A DNA stretch of 64,000 bases from Saprospirales bacterium (GTDB lineage Bacteria > Bacteroidota > Bacteroidia > Chitinophagales > Saprospiraceae). The translations under genes and the position numbers were made by a program. Of the stretch, positions 53,430 through 63,775 are shown in pieces. Location: positions 32,237 through 96,236 of the forward strand of contig RECS01000109.1 in assembly GCA_007693915.1 (NCBI GenBank), given 5' to 3'. Below the pieces are notes generated by a model that was given only the letters and a program-made list of their open reading frames with translations, did no database searches and was not told where the DNA came from. Every line of letters begins with the position of its first letter. Within the stretch, counting starts at the first letter, position 1.

Positions 53430-56400
53430 CTACTGCTCAAGCTCCTCAACCGAAGACCCTTTTTTATCCCTGCCTTGAAACAACTGAACAGTATGCATAA
53501 ACTCCTCAATGGAATCAAACTCCCGACGAAAAAGTACCCCTACACTGTGACGATTTCTTCTACCCTCAGGGACATAATCGAGGTTTGAAGACATTCGCAA
53601 CCTCCATCTTCTATCAGGTGTAATGAAATAATCGACAACTCCGTAGGGTGCAAGATAGGGATCAGAAGTGACAAAACTCTCACGCACATAGTTTCCACCA
53701 ACATTCATTTGCACACGCCCATCGAAAAGGGTTGGCCTGACACCCACTCGAAGCTCACTGGTAGAAAGTTGCCCTACAGATTTAAATTCACCACCTGCCA
53801 TATATCCTACATCCATTTCTATCCCTGAGATGAATCCAACATCTTCAAAGGCATTACTCAATAAATCGGTAAGATAAAGGGAGAGCTGATTAGAAATCCA
53901 TTCAGAAAAAGTATTAGTAATTGCTGCTACAGAGTGTCCAAAACCAATATTAAAAGAAGAGGGCAAAAACCCACCAATCACGATCAGCGCAAAAACCTGT
54001 CGGTTCATTTCATCCGGATTGTCTTCGAGATCAAGGATCTTCCGATCAGTAAGCGTTCTCAAATTACCGGTTAAATTGGGAAAATCGATTGAAAAATTGA
54101 TGTCGGGTCTAACGAGCAGCCCGGTCAACATAAGCGTAAGGTCAACTGGTGTAGATTGGTTGGCCTCATTAATCAATTGTTCATCACCCGTGGTAGTCTG
54201 AAGATAGTCATCAATAAAGTTATATGGAGCTGCTGTAAGTCCACTGTAGTTTGCCTCAATATCAATGATAGCATTAAGAGGATCCCCCGTCCACTGAATA
54301 GTTCCTCCACGAAGCACATCAAAAGGCTTATTGACCTGAAGCAGACCAAAGGTATTGGCAAAAAGGTAATTACCCTCACTAATTTCGTAATCCCCAAAAA
54401 TCGTAAAATCCCCATTTCTGGTCAATCGAAGTTGCAGATTGCCGTTACCCCTACCACTTAGAATATCCCCTGTCTGTTCATTGAAAATTATCTGTACTTC
54501 AGCATCCTCATTGGCCGTCATGTCCAGTAAAAAATTAACCCCTGTTACTTCAGAGAAAAACTCCCTCGTCACTTGCTCTTCGGAATGATCAAAAACAATG
54601 AAGTCTAATTCACTCGTTTGAACTGCTTCGTTGACCAAAATAAATAAGCGGGAGCCCGGTCCATTAATAGCATTAATCCTGATGTCAGGCCTTTGGAAAC
54701 TACCCTCAAATTCTGCATCAACCTGTCCTATCAGTCGACCATAATAAAGATTGTTGTCTTGCCTGCTTGTATTCAGCGCCATGATTCTTGGGGAGGAAAT
54801 AGTCAGGTCCATTCTCATATCTCCAAAAAGACGATGTCTGAATCCACCCTCAACAGTTGCTGTATTACCCAGTGGGTCTCTGAGTTCCAACCCGGTAAAG
54901 TCAATCCAATTAGTACTTAAAGCTACCCTCTGATTTTCAGCAGAATACCTCACTCCTAGCACCTCTATGGTACTTTCTAAATAATGTACAAGCGCATCTC
55001 CCTCTAATTCAATCTGATCCCAGCTTTCAGCAGTAGCTCTAAGATTGCCATCAAATGTACCTTCCGTGTCGGATACTCCATCCTCAACAATCTTTTCAAA
55101 AATCAGCATAGGAAAATCCTTTAATTGAAGCTGAACATCCATCAACCGATTGTTCGCTAGTCGTTGCTCCCCATCAACTGATATCACGCCATTGGCTAAG
55201 AGTCCCTTATGGGGATGAGAATTGCGCATATTGATCTCCAATAAACCTGTCCCGGTAATTAAAGAAGACTCAAGGTACAGATTCCCATAATCAATGCCCT
55301 GAAAGCTAAAATCATTGACATTCACCTGCCCGTTCAATGCGTCAAATTCAAATATATTAGTTGTCCATAAATCCAGATTGAGTTCACCGTCCAGCAGATA
55401 TCTTTGATCATTGATTAATTCATTGAGAAAGTTAAGGTCTAAACCCAATACTCCTACATTCAAACCGCGATCCGCAATAGATTCAATGAAAATCAATTTA
55501 TCCTCACTGCTAAACTTTAAATTTTTTGTCCTGAAAAACTTTTCTCCTAAAACGAGTTTGTTATCATCATTAACTGCCCAATCCTCCCCTAAAAAAGCTA
55601 GATTGGTATTGGCAAAAATAAAAGCCCACTTGTCATCCTCAAGGAACCCGCGACCTTCAATGTAAAGATCATCTAATAATAGTTGATAATCCTGAGTATT
55701 GAGGTTGAAATTAAAATGCGAGGGAGAAAGGTCAGCAGATAAGGTAGTCGGATTACTTATAAAAAGTGGCCCCAACTGCATTGCATTATTAGTTATTAAG
55801 ACATTACCAAATTGCTCATCCATACCGATATAACCATAAAGTCCGGATATAAAATTATTGTCAATCTTGAGTTCAGGAAAAGAAAACTCAAGTGTATAGC
55901 TGTTCTTCTCAGAATCAAAATCACCCCAAATCCGGGAGTCCATTATGGTATCTAACTGAGGCAAAAAAAGATGAGTAAACCCCTTAGTATTTTTTAACTG
56001 TAGATCAAAATCAAACTTTGCGGATTCTCTTTCTACAAATATTGTATCTGGAAAAAACTTATGGCTGTATTCAAAGTGCTCCAATGCATATCGTTTGATC
56101 AAATCACCTAAATCTCCTAGCCTGTAATTCCCCTCAATAATCAAATCAAGTATATCAGACTGCCCTATTAACCTTTTATTGAGGTATTCATCAACAGTAG
56201 CTATAAGATAAAGTGAATCCAGATTGGTGGACAAACTATCAGGTATCTCAATAACAAAGTCCCTGACCACCAGACTACCATTGGGATAGTCAAAATCAAT
56301 TCCCCTTGCGTCAATGCTGGCTAATGCGCTCAGGTGAAAATTTTCTTCACTTAAATTGAGCTCACGGGTATGTAGCTTATTTAGGCTAATATCTGCATTT

Positions 56401-58277
56401 ATTCTAGGTTCATCATCTCCGTAAAAAACAATACCCACCATCTCAAAGTCGAGATGCTCATCACCAATGCTAAAATAACCATCAAAAACTCTTCTGTTGA
56501 TAAATCCATCAACAAAAAGACTGTCGTATTCATACCCTCTGAATGAAAAGGAACTAACTTCAGCTACAATCTGAGCATTTACTGTCTCTGGAGTAAGTCC
56601 GCTACCATTGGTTAGCTCGGCAAAAAAGTTTATTTTTTCAAATTCATCGTTCTCCAACCAAGTGCCCAAATTAAAATCCTCCACACTCAATGTACCTGAA
56701 TATCGGGCACCCTCAATCCCATCCATAAGATAGAGTTGTACATTTGTAGCTATTGCTCCTATATCTGTCCGGAGAATCCCTTCAGCTTCAAAATCTCTTA
56801 AATATCCTTCAAAAAGCCCATTGAAATTTAGCTTTTGTAACTTTTCAAAATTAGGAGGTATTTCAAATTCCGGAATTATACCTTTAAGAGCAAAAATATC
56901 CGTATTGAGATCTTCCACCTGAAGCCTAAAAAACTCCTCCCCGGGAACAGTAATGTTTCTAGCGAAAAAATTACCTTTTAAATTTAGATAGTCGTCAATG
57001 GACAACTGAATATTCTTTCCATTAAGATCATTAAGTGTACCATTTATCGACCCTGCTAAGTGAATAGTTTTGTCCTTATTCTTTTGGATAAAAGCAGACT
57101 GCCCTAATTCTTCACCAAGGAACAACAACTCACTAATCAAAATTTCAGCTCGATGGAAATCCCCCTTAATTATCACCTCATTGGAAAAATCCCTAAAGGC
57201 ATGTAAATCCCCATACGTCAGTGAAATAGTCTCATCAATAAAACTACCTCCACTCAAAAGATTAACATTTCTAAATTCCAGATTTTTATCTGAGAAAAAC
57301 AATTCATCCGCTTTCATTTCAAGTAGTTCAAAGCCTTCAGAGGTAGTAAAACTCAAAGATTGAGGGTTTGCTCTTATACTATTGCTGTCAATTACCACAT
57401 TATCGAACTGAATATCCAGATCCAAAATTTGTAGAGCTTTGTAATGCTCACCCTTTTCTCCTTTTCTAAGAAAATCAGTAGAGGAAAAGCTACTATTCCT
57501 TACTTCCAGAAAATCGAGACCGAGCTTAAAGCCCGGCCTGAAATATTTTCCACTCTCACCTGTTTTTTCCTTTTTCATGGGCTCGTCATCCATATACAAA
57601 GACTCGAACCTCTCCGACGATGCTACTACCCCGTCCAATACAAGTGAACTCAATTGGAATTCCATTTTTTGCAAGTCAATGGATTCGGCAGTTAAAAATA
57701 ATCCTTCGATCAGAAACTGTTCTCTATTGCCCTTATACGAATCTTCGATCATTACCCTAGAGCGATGAAAATTCAAGGCATCCAGACTAATATGGAAGAG
57801 AACATCAATGGACTCTCGTTCATTAGGTTTGGGCAATAAAAAGGAATCCTTAGGAGTATTGAGAATTTTTACCACAGCACCGTCTAAATCAATGGTATTG
57901 ATTTCAAGGCTCCGATTGAACAGACTGGTAATGGGTCTCGACGTCCCTGCTCTTAGTCGGTCAGCGTAAACAAGTGTATCACCGGACTCATACAAAATCA
58001 ACAAGCCGTCTATCTCCAGTTTATTGATAAAATTAAAATTTACCCTTTGGACTGAAACCTCATAACCAATATTTTCTGCAATAGAATTAGCAATTCGCTC
58101 AGTAAGAAATCCCTGAACTATAGGTAGGCGAAGTGACGCTAGCATGAAAAAAAACAAAGCCAACAGAAGAAGAACTACCTTCAGTAGCTTTCTTGATCGT
58201 CTCCCCGGTTTTAATTTTTCCTCTGTTTTCAAGTTTGCTTTCTTCGTTTCATTATTACTAACGTGGCAGCACTGCAA
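53430..58277 (-). CDS. tamB: TamB-like translocation/assembly module protein
   Basis: This 1615-residue protein has a basic cytoplasmic head and one transmembrane anchor ('KLLKVVLLLLALFFFMLASL', about residues 32-51). The rest is overwhelmingly beta-stranded, as in the lipid-bridging AsmA/TamB superfamily. 'QVNKPFDVLRGGTIQWTGDP', 'NAIIDIEANYSGLTAAPY', 'PVDLTLMLTGLLVRPDINFS' and 'FALIVIGGFLPSS' belong to the conserved C-terminal TamB (DUF490) domain, about residues 1150-1590. TamB spans the periplasm and is proposed to move phospholipid or help outer-membrane insertion. Bacteroidota TamB proteins are often larger than the ~1260-residue E. coli protein. No TamA/BamA-type partner is adjacent. 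The extreme N-terminus (MQCCHVSNN) could be extended by choice of start. Confidence 0.9.
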   Translation of the reverse strand: MQCCHVSNNETKKANLKTEEKLKPGRRSRKLLKVVLLLLALFFFMLASLRLPIVQGFLTERIANSIAENIGYEVSVQRVNFNFINKLEIDGLLILYESGDTLVYADRLRAGTSRPITSLFNRSLEINTIDLDGAVVKILNTPKDSFLLPKPNERESIDVLFHISLDALNFHRSRVMIEDSYKGNREQFLIEGLFLTAESIDLQKMEFQLSSLVLDGVVASSERFESLYMDDEPMKKEKTGESGKYFRPGFKLGLDFLEVRNSSFSSTDFLRKGEKGEHYKALQILDLDIQFDNVVIDSNSIRANPQSLSFTTSEGFELLEMKADELFFSDKNLEFRNVNLLSGGSFIDETISLTYGDLHAFRDFSNEVIIKGDFHRAEILISELLFLGEELGQSAFIQKNKDKTIHLAGSINGTLNDLNGKNIQLSIDDYLNLKGNFFARNITVPGEEFFRLQVEDLNTDIFALKGIIPEFEIPPNFEKLQKLNFNGLFEGYLRDFEAEGILRTDIGAIATNVQLYLMDGIEGARYSGTLSVEDFNLGTWLENDEFEKINFFAELTNGSGLTPETVNAQIVAEVSSFSFRGYEYDSLFVDGFINRRVFDGYFSIGDEHLDFEMVGIVFYGDDEPRINADISLNKLHTRELNLSEENFHLSALASIDARGIDFDYPNGSLVVRDFVIEIPDSLSTNLDSLYLIATVDEYLNKRLIGQSDILDLIIEGNYRLGDLGDLIKRYALEHFEYSHKFFPDTIFVERESAKFDFDLQLKNTKGFTHLFLPQLDTIMDSRIWGDFDSEKNSYTLEFSFPELKIDNNFISGLYGYIGMDEQFGNVLITNNAMQLGPLFISNPTTLSADLSPSHFNFNLNTQDYQLLLDDLYIEGRGFLEDDKWAFIFANTNLAFLGEDWAVNDDNKLVLGEKFFRTKNLKFSSEDKLIFIESIADRGLNVGVLGLDLNFLNELINDQRYLLDGELNLDLWTTNIFEFDALNGQVNVNDFSFQGIDYGNLYLESSLITGTGLLEINMRNSHPHKGLLANGVISVDGEQRLANNRLMDVQLQLKDFPMLIFEKIVEDGVSDTEGTFDGNLRATAESWDQIELEGDALVHYLESTIEVLGVRYSAENQRVALSTNWIDFTGLELRDPLGNTATVEGGFRHRLFGDMRMDLTISSPRIMALNTSRQDNNLYYGRLIGQVDAEFEGSFQRPDIRINAINGPGSRLFILVNEAVQTSELDFIVFDHSEEQVTREFFSEVTGVNFLLDMTANEDAEVQIIFNEQTGDILSGRGNGNLQLRLTRNGDFTIFGDYEISEGNYLFANTFGLLQVNKPFDVLRGGTIQWTGDPLNAIIDIEANYSGLTAAPYNFIDDYLQTTTGDEQLINEANQSTPVDLTLMLTGLLVRPDINFSIDFPNLTGNLRTLTDRKILDLEDNPDEMNRQVFALIVIGGFLPSSFNIGFGHSVAAITNTFSEWISNQLSLYLTDLLSNAFEDVGFISGIEMDVGYMAGGEFKSVGQLSTSELRVGVRPTLFDGRVQMNVGGNYVRESFVTSDPYLAPYGVVDYFITPDRRWRLRMSSNLDYVPEGRRNRHSVGVLFRREFDSIEEFMHTVQLFQGRDKKGSSVEELEQ

Positions 58278-58339
58278 TAATTCGGTTGAGACTGCTTTTT
58301 TCCGACCAAACCATTAAAATTTATTTAAATTAATCCCAC

Positions 58340-59185
58340 TCAGGCCTTTCTCCACTCTTCATAAACACGGATACAATTTGCAGCTTCTTTTACATCGTGA
58401 ACCCGCAATATGGAAGCCCCAGCTTCCAATGATTTAAAATGCATCGCTGTGGTTACTCCCAATACATTTTCAGGTTTGGTATCCAATAATTTGTAAAACA
58501 TGGATTTTCTGGATACCCCCACCAAAAGTGGATATCCAAGAGCCTTGAAGGTCTCCAGATTCTTCAATATGGTATAATTCTGGCTTATCGTTTTGGCAAA
58601 ACCAAATCCGGGATCTACCATGATATCTTTTACCCCCTCAGTTTCTAAAAGGTGAATTTTTTCGATAAAATAATCATACATCTCACTAATCAAGTCTTCG
58701 TAATCGGTCACTTCCTGCATGCGATCAGGCTTAGCGCGATTGTGCATGAGAATATAAGGAATCCCAGTTTTAGCGACCGTTCTGAACATATTGGGATCAA
58801 ATGCACCCCCGCTAACATCATTAACCAAATTCACCCCTTCATTAAAGGCTCTTTCCACAATTTCGGACCGGTAAGTGTCCACAGAGATCATGGTATTCGG
58901 AAAGGTTTTCCTTACGAGTATCAACGGGTTTTCTAGTCTTTTCCATTCTTCTTCAATACTTATTTCCTTGCTACCGGGTCTTGTTGACATGCCTCCAAGA
59001 TCAATAAATTCAGCTCCACTTTGAACACAATTCTCCACATAAGAGAGTAATTGTCCTGATTGATTAAAGTCAACTGAATGAAAAAAGGAATCTGGACTAA
59101 GATTTACAATAGCCATGATTTTAGGAGAAGACAAATCAACCAGTTTTCCCCTGCAGTTTATCGTATGAGATGGATAGAGCACCAT
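58340..59185 (-). CDS. folP: Dihydropteroate synthase
   Basis: Starting at the ATG at 59185 (MVLYPSHTINCRG) gives 281 residues. A TTG at 59197 is an alternative that would overlap the previous gene. Family motifs are 'IMAIVNLSPDSFF', 'EFIDLGGMSTRPGS', 'MISVDTYRSEI', 'LVNDVSGGAFD', 'ILMHNRAKPDRMQ', 'IMVDPGFGFAKT', 'LLVGVSRKSMFYKLL' and 'RVHDVKEA'. It joins p-aminobenzoate to pterin pyrophosphate in folate synthesis and is the sulfonamide target. The Glu common after GG in 'GGESTRPG' is Met here, a family variation. The gene begins 1 nt after the stop of the upstream dehydrogenase gene. Confidence 0.94.
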   Translation of the reverse strand: MVLYPSHTINCRGKLVDLSSPKIMAIVNLSPDSFFHSVDFNQSGQLLSYVENCVQSGAEFIDLGGMSTRPGSKEISIEEEWKRLENPLILVRKTFPNTMISVDTYRSEIVERAFNEGVNLVNDVSGGAFDPNMFRTVAKTGIPYILMHNRAKPDRMQEVTDYEDLISEMYDYFIEKIHLLETEGVKDIMVDPGFGFAKTISQNYTILKNLETFKALGYPLLVGVSRKSMFYKLLDTKPENVLGVTTAMHFKSLEAGASILRVHDVKEAANCIRVYEEWRKA

Positions 59186-59186
59186 T

Positions 59187-60077
59187 TTACTTAGCAAAAT
59201 TTGATGCTACCACCGCATTTTTCGGTCCGGCAGAATAATCATAAAAACCTTTACCCGATTTGATGCCGAGATTTCCTGAAGTGACCATATTTACAAGGAG
59301 TGGACATGGGTAATACTTTGGATTACCAAACCCATCGTACATCACTCTTAGTATAGATAAGCAAACATCCAGGCCAATAAAGTCAGCTAATTGCAATGGA
59401 CCCATCGGATGCGCCATACCTAGTTTCATTACGGTATCAATCTCTTCGACACCAGCCACACCCTCGTGCAAAGTAATAATGGCTTCATTGATCATGGGCA
59501 TAAGGATTCGGTTGGCAACAAAACCCGGATAATCATTTACTTCCACAGGAACTTTACTGAGTTTTTTACTGATTTCAAACACCTCAGTGCATACCTCATC
59601 TGAAGTAGCATATCCGCGGATAACTTCCACCAACTTCATCACCGGTACCGGATTCATAAAGTGCATTCCGATTACCTTATCTGGCCTACCTGTTGCTGCA
59701 GCGATCTGAGTTATAGAAATGGATGAGGTATTGGTGGCAAGGATACAAGAGGGTTTTGCAGCCTCATCCATATCTTTGAAAATCCTGAGTTTTAAGTCCA
59801 CATTTTCAGTTGCAGCTTCTACTACAAGGTCCGCATCGGCTATACCTTTTTTCAGATCCGTTGAAGTTGTTATGGCATTTAAAGTAGCTGCCTTCTGGTC
59901 TTCAGATATTCTTTCTTTAGTGACCATTCTACTAAGGTTTTTATCAATAGTAGCAATAGCTTTGTCGAGTGCTGTTTGATTAATGTCTATCAATTTAACA
60001 TCAAAACCATTCATCCCAAACACATGCGCGATTCCATTTCCCATAGTACCTGCACCAATAACTGCGATCTTTTGCAT
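59187..60077 (-). CDS. hbd: 3-hydroxyacyl-CoA (3-hydroxybutyryl-CoA) dehydrogenase
   Basis: I place the start at the ATG at 60077 (MQKIAVIGAGTMGNGIAHVF), giving 296 residues. 16 further codons upstream would cross the likely promoter. The NAD site GAGTMG is followed by 'ATNTSSISITQIAAATGRPD', 'GMHFMNPVPVMKLVEVIRG' (catalytic His region), 'DYPGFVANRILMPMINEAI' and 'MAHPMGPLQLADFIGLDVCL'. This is the short single-C-domain form, unlike the longer PaaH-like enzyme at 11921. It interconverts 3-hydroxybutyryl-CoA and acetoacetyl-CoA or longer homologues. It is apparently cotranscribed with folP, a link with no obvious metabolic meaning. Confidence 0.93.
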   Translation of the reverse strand: MQKIAVIGAGTMGNGIAHVFGMNGFDVKLIDINQTALDKAIATIDKNLSRMVTKERISEDQKAATLNAITTSTDLKKGIADADLVVEAATENVDLKLRIFKDMDEAAKPSCILATNTSSISITQIAAATGRPDKVIGMHFMNPVPVMKLVEVIRGYATSDEVCTEVFEISKKLSKVPVEVNDYPGFVANRILMPMINEAIITLHEGVAGVEEIDTVMKLGMAHPMGPLQLADFIGLDVCLSILRVMYDGFGNPKYYPCPLLVNMVTSGNLGIKSGKGFYDYSAGPKNAVVASNFAK

Positions 60078-60107
60078 TTTTCGTATTTTTTTATTAAAAA
60101 AGTTCCA

Positions 60108-60115
60108 CAAATGTA
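60108..60115 (-). promoter_or_regulatory. Candidate -7 element (TACATTTG) for the hbd-folP unit
   Basis: Minus-strand TACATTTG fits TAnnTTTG exactly and lies 30 nt before the hbd ATG at 60077. This supports the shorter start for that gene. Confidence 0.45.
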
Positions 60116-60152
60116 ATGGTTTCACTACATTTCTTGTTTAAGAATTGAGTCA

Positions 60153-60184
60153 TTTGTTAAACGCTCTTAAATAGTTACACTTTT
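60153..60184 (+). promoter_or_regulatory. Candidate promoter for cutA-panB-mltG-tilS
   Basis: A TTTG (60153-60156) is followed after 19 nt by TACACTTTT (from 60176), close to the Bacteroidota -33/-7 pair TTTG...TAnnTTTG with usual spacing. The -7 element has one extra base or a mismatch. The cutA start is at 60211. Confidence 0.35.
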
Positions 60185-60210
60185 ATAATCTCAGGAATAA
60201 ATACAACTGT

Positions 60211-60531
60211 ATGAATACAGAAAAAATTTGTCTTTTTTACATCACCTTTCCAAATGAAGCAGAGGCGATTAGACTAAGTGAATCAGTAGTAAAAAAAGGA
60301 CTTGCAGCATGTACCAACATCTACCCCATTACCAGTAAATACGTATGGAAAGAAACCTTTGTTTCAGATGACGAGTTTGTTGCAATTTTAAAAACCCTAC
60401 CAAAGCATGAGGAGGAACTCAGATTTTATGCTGAAAAAGCGCATCCCTATGAATGCCCCTGTTTGATCAGCTGGCCCGTTACTGTGAATACTTCCTACTA
60501 CAAATGGGTTGAATCCAAAACAAAGTCATAA
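60211..60531 (+). CDS. cutA: Divalent-cation tolerance protein CutA
   Basis: This 106-residue CutA1 protein has '[20 protein letters not shown]', '[19 protein letters not shown]', '[16 protein letters not shown]' and '[15 protein letters not shown]'. It forms a very stable trimer. A role in copper tolerance is traditional but weakly supported. It heads the plus-strand run of four genes, with panB starting 19 nt later. Confidence 0.93.
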   Translation: MNTEKICLFYITFPNEAEAIRLSESVVKKGLAACTNIYPITSKYVWKETFVSDDEFVAILKTLPKHEEELRFYAEKAHPYECPCLISWPVTVNTSYYKWVESKTKS

Positions 60532-60550
60532 CTTTACGCAAAATTTAGTT

Positions 60551-61366
60551 ATGTCTGTGATTAAGAATGTGAAAAGGGTAACCACGCATACCCTTTATGA
60601 GATGAAAAAAGCCGGTGAGAAAATTGCCATGCTAACCGCTTACGATTACTCTATGGCGAGGATAGTTGATGATGGAGGAATAGATGTAATTCTCGTTGGT
60701 GACTCAGCGTCAAATGTAATGGCAGGACACGAAACCACCCTGCCGATTACTCTCGATCAAATGATTTACCACGCCTCCTCTGTTGTAAGGGGAGTAAAAA
60801 GAGCATTTGTGGTGGTAGACCTTCCCTTTGGAACCTATCAGGGTAATTCTTCACTTGCGCTGGCCTCAGCTATCCGCATAATGAAAGAATCAGGAGCACA
60901 TGGAGTAAAACTCGAAGGTGGCAGCGAAGTTATTGAATCTGTCAAACGAATACTCACTGCCGGAGTTCCCGTAATGGGACACTTGGGATTAATGCCTCAA
61001 TCAATTTATAAATTTGGAACCTATACTGTAAGAGCAAAACAGGAAGAAGAAGCAGAAAAGTTAATGGAGGATGCAAGATTGCTCAATGAAGCTGGCTGTT
61101 TTAGTATCGTTCTGGAAAAAATACCTGCCGATCTTGCCGCTAAAGTAAGTCAATCTTTGGATATTCCAACAATAGGAATAGGTGCAGGACCGGACACGGA
61201 CGGACAGGTATTGGTAACCCACGACATGGTAGGAATCACCTCCGACTTTCACCCAAGATTCCTTCGCAGATATCTTCAATTATACGATGACATCAAGGGA
61301 GCCGTCGGAGATTATGTGGCGGATGTGAGATCAGGAGACTTCCCAAATGAAAAAGAAAGTTACTAA
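60551..61366 (+). CDS. panB: 3-methyl-2-oxobutanoate hydroxymethyltransferase
   Basis: I place the start at the ATG at 60551 ([20 protein letters not shown]), giving 271 residues. The frame is open 14 codons further upstream, overlapping cutA. Motifs: '[20 protein letters not shown]', '[20 protein letters not shown]', '[20 protein letters not shown]', '[14 protein letters not shown]', '[13 protein letters not shown]' and '[19 protein letters not shown]'. It makes ketopantoate from 2-ketoisovalerate and methylene-tetrahydrofolate, the first step of pantothenate synthesis. panC and panD are not in the window. It uses a folate cofactor; folP lies nearby but on the opposite strand. Confidence 0.96.
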   Translation: MSVIKNVKRVTTHTLYEMKKAGEKIAMLTAYDYSMARIVDDGGIDVILVGDSASNVMAGHETTLPITLDQMIYHASSVVRGVKRAFVVVDLPFGTYQGNSSLALASAIRIMKESGAHGVKLEGGSEVIESVKRILTAGVPVMGHLGLMPQSIYKFGTYTVRAKQEEEAEKLMEDARLLNEAGCFSIVLEKIPADLAAKVSQSLDIPTIGIGAGPDTDGQVLVTHDMVGITSDFHPRFLRRYLQLYDDIKGAVGDYVADVRSGDFPNEKESY

Positions 61367-61386
61367 AAAAGCTTCGACAAGAATTC

Positions 61387-62436
61387 ATGAAAAGTAAATA
61401 TATCTGGATTAGCCTGACTTTTTTGTTCTTAGTTGGTTTATCTATAGCCCTCTTTTATATCTGGAAATTTTACGGATATATCCACAATCCAAATTTTCAA
61501 TTTAATGGAAATCAAACCGAGTTGTTGATTTATCCCAATACCCAATTTGAGGAACTGATTTATCAAATGGAGGATAGCGGCTGGGTAAAAAACACCCCTT
61601 CTTTATTTTGGGTAGCGGATAGAATGAATTTCAGCAACCAAAATCTCAAAACAGGTCGTTACCTGATTAATGATGGAATTAATAACAGACAATTTATTCA
61701 ACAACTAAGATCCGGGAATCAGGCAGCTGTCAACCTTGTCATTCCTGAAGCACCGGACTTGAATAAAATAGCCGGACCTATTGGGCTTCAATTAATGAAG
61801 GACTCTACCGATTTTGCTGATTACTTCAATAGTCAGCTGCTGTATGAAAATTTTGGTATCAATACAGTAGAACTAAAAGCTATGCTCATCCCCAACACCT
61901 ACCAAATGTGGTGGACATCCTCCCCTAAAGACTTTGTCAACAGAATGCAACGGGAATACAATTCATTCTGGGACAGCAACAACAGAAGAGCAAAAGCTAA
62001 ACAATTGAATCTTACCGAAAAGGAGGTAGTAATACTTGCAAGCATTGTTGAAAGAGAAAGCAATTACCGCCCTGAAAGACCTGCAATTGCGGGAGTTTAT
62101 ATCAATCGCCTTAAGAATAATTGGCCTTTGCAAGCCGACCCGACTGTGGTCTTTGCCATGGGCAATCCAAAAGTAAGGAGAGTCCTCACAAGAGATTTAG
62201 AAATTGACTCACCTTACAATACTTACAAAAACACCGGTCTGCCCCCGGGTCCTATCTGCATCCCCTCTATCAGTTCAATTGATGCTGTTTTAAATGCCGA
62301 AGACCACAGCTATTTTTTCTTTTGTGCTGCGCCTGACCACTCGGGTACACATGTTTTTGCAAGGACTTTGGCTCAGCACAATCAAAATGCCAGAAAATTC
62401 CACAATTGGCTGAACCAACAACGCATCATGCGTTAA
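61387..62436 (+). CDS. mltG: Endolytic transglycosylase MltG
   Basis: This 349-residue protein has an N-terminal transmembrane helix (about 5-26, 'YIWISLTFLFLVGLSIALFY') and a LysM-like region at about 45-105. The catalytic YceG domain has 'VVILASIVERESNYRPERPA' with the catalytic Glu, 'AGVYINRLKNNWPLQADPT', 'SPYNTYKNTGLPPGPICIPS' and 'DHSGTHVFARTLAQHNQNA'. MltG cuts nascent glycan strands at the inner membrane and sets their length. It is close-packed with panB (20 nt) and tilS (13 nt). Confidence 0.94.
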   Translation: MKSKYIWISLTFLFLVGLSIALFYIWKFYGYIHNPNFQFNGNQTELLIYPNTQFEELIYQMEDSGWVKNTPSLFWVADRMNFSNQNLKTGRYLINDGINNRQFIQQLRSGNQAAVNLVIPEAPDLNKIAGPIGLQLMKDSTDFADYFNSQLLYENFGINTVELKAMLIPNTYQMWWTSSPKDFVNRMQREYNSFWDSNNRRAKAKQLNLTEKEVVILASIVERESNYRPERPAIAGVYINRLKNNWPLQADPTVVFAMGNPKVRRVLTRDLEIDSPYNTYKNTGLPPGPICIPSISSIDAVLNAEDHSYFFFCAAPDHSGTHVFARTLAQHNQNARKFHNWLNQQRIMR

Positions 62437-62449
62437 CTTTGACCTAAGC

Positions 62450-63775
62450 ATGAAAAATACTGTCAGCAACTATATTCGATCTCAATCTCTTTTTTCTAAA
62501 AGAGACAAATTGTTGCTAGCAGTAAGTGGAGGAAAAGACTCTATTGTTCTGACACATTTGATGTCAGACCTCGGTTATAAGATTGGTATTGCTCATGTCA
62601 ATTACCAATTGAGAGGGAAGGATGCTGATGCCGATGAGACTCTGGTAAAAAATCTGGCAGATTCCTTGGGAGTGCCTTTTTTCTTGAAAAAAATGACCGC
62701 AGGTCAATTGGGCACCTCAGGTATTCAGCAAAAAGCAAGACTCATAAGATACGGATTCTTTGAAGAGATAGCATCAAAGCAATCATTTGATTATATAGTA
62801 ACTGCTCACCATAAAGATGATTTAGTGGAAACTGTTTTATTTAATTTACTAAGGGGGACAGGGGCTCAGGGTATGAGAGGGATTGCCGCAAAAAAAGGCC
62901 TTGTCCGCCGTCCGCTTTTATCAGTGAGTAGTGCAGAAATTTTAGCATACGCGAATAAAAAAGATATTTGCTGGAGGGAAGACAGCACAAATGCGCAGAG
63001 CAAATACGACAGAAATTTTCTGCGTAATAATATTTTCCCTTTGTTAGAAAGCAGGTGGCCGGCCTGTAAAGATTCTATTTCTCATCACGCTGAGGTCATG
63101 AGGGAACTTGTGAGTATATCAGATTGGTGGTTGCAAAAAAAAGCAAAGTCTGTAAAAATGTCTACCTCCGATGGTATTTTACTGGATTTAAAGGAAATAA
63201 AAAAAAGTGTCGCACCATTAAGTTTGCTCAGACATCTATTAGCTGGGATAAAAATCGACAATCCGGTCCTTTCGGATATTTTGCAAAAACATCAACCTGG
63301 CACTCAGTGGTATTCCAATGATAAAAAATATATAATTACCTTAGAACCCGGTGAAAAACTAAATTATAAAACTACAAGTGAAAGTTACGATTTTCAACCC
63401 CTTACTTTTAAACTTTCTGGAGGTGAAATAAAAACAAATTCAGGCTCACTAAGAGTTTATGAAACTACAGTACCATTTGCAGAAAACAATTCTCATTTTT
63501 TTTTAATCAAAAAAAAGTACCTCAATACCACTTTTTCCATAAGAAAATGGAAAGCAGGCGATTCTTTTCATCCGGTAGGTATGCAGGGTAAGAAGAAAAA
63601 AATAAAAAAATACCTCACGGACCTCAAACTCGGTAGAAATCAAAAGGAAAAGGTTTTGGTGCTGACTCAAGACGAAAAAATTACGTGGGTCATAGGACTC
63701 CGGGCTGATGAGCGCTTTGCTTCAGATATCAAAAAAAATAATGGAGGAGTTGTACTGCATTGGGAACCGAAGTGA
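62450..63775 (+). CDS. tilS: tRNA(Ile)-lysidine synthetase
   Basis: This 441-residue protein has the PP-loop ATP site 'LLLAVSGGKDSIVLTHLMSD', 'IAHVNYQLRGKDADADE', 'TAHHKDDLVETVLFNLLRGT' and 'REDSTNAQSKYDRNFLRNNI'. A TilS C-terminal domain spans about 355-440 ('TFSIRKWKAGDSFHPVGMQG', then 'KKIKKYLTDLKL'). It modifies C34 of the tRNA(Ile) CAU anticodon to lysidine so that it reads AUA. It is essential in most bacteria. Last gene of the plus-strand run. Confidence 0.96.
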   Translation: MKNTVSNYIRSQSLFSKRDKLLLAVSGGKDSIVLTHLMSDLGYKIGIAHVNYQLRGKDADADETLVKNLADSLGVPFFLKKMTAGQLGTSGIQQKARLIRYGFFEEIASKQSFDYIVTAHHKDDLVETVLFNLLRGTGAQGMRGIAAKKGLVRRPLLSVSSAEILAYANKKDICWREDSTNAQSKYDRNFLRNNIFPLLESRWPACKDSISHHAEVMRELVSISDWWLQKKAKSVKMSTSDGILLDLKEIKKSVAPLSLLRHLLAGIKIDNPVLSDILQKHQPGTQWYSNDKKYIITLEPGEKLNYKTTSESYDFQPLTFKLSGGEIKTNSGSLRVYETTVPFAENNSHFFLIKKKYLNTTFSIRKWKAGDSFHPVGMQGKKKKIKKYLTDLKLGRNQKEKVLVLTQDEKITWVIGLRADERFASDIKKNNGGVVLHWEPK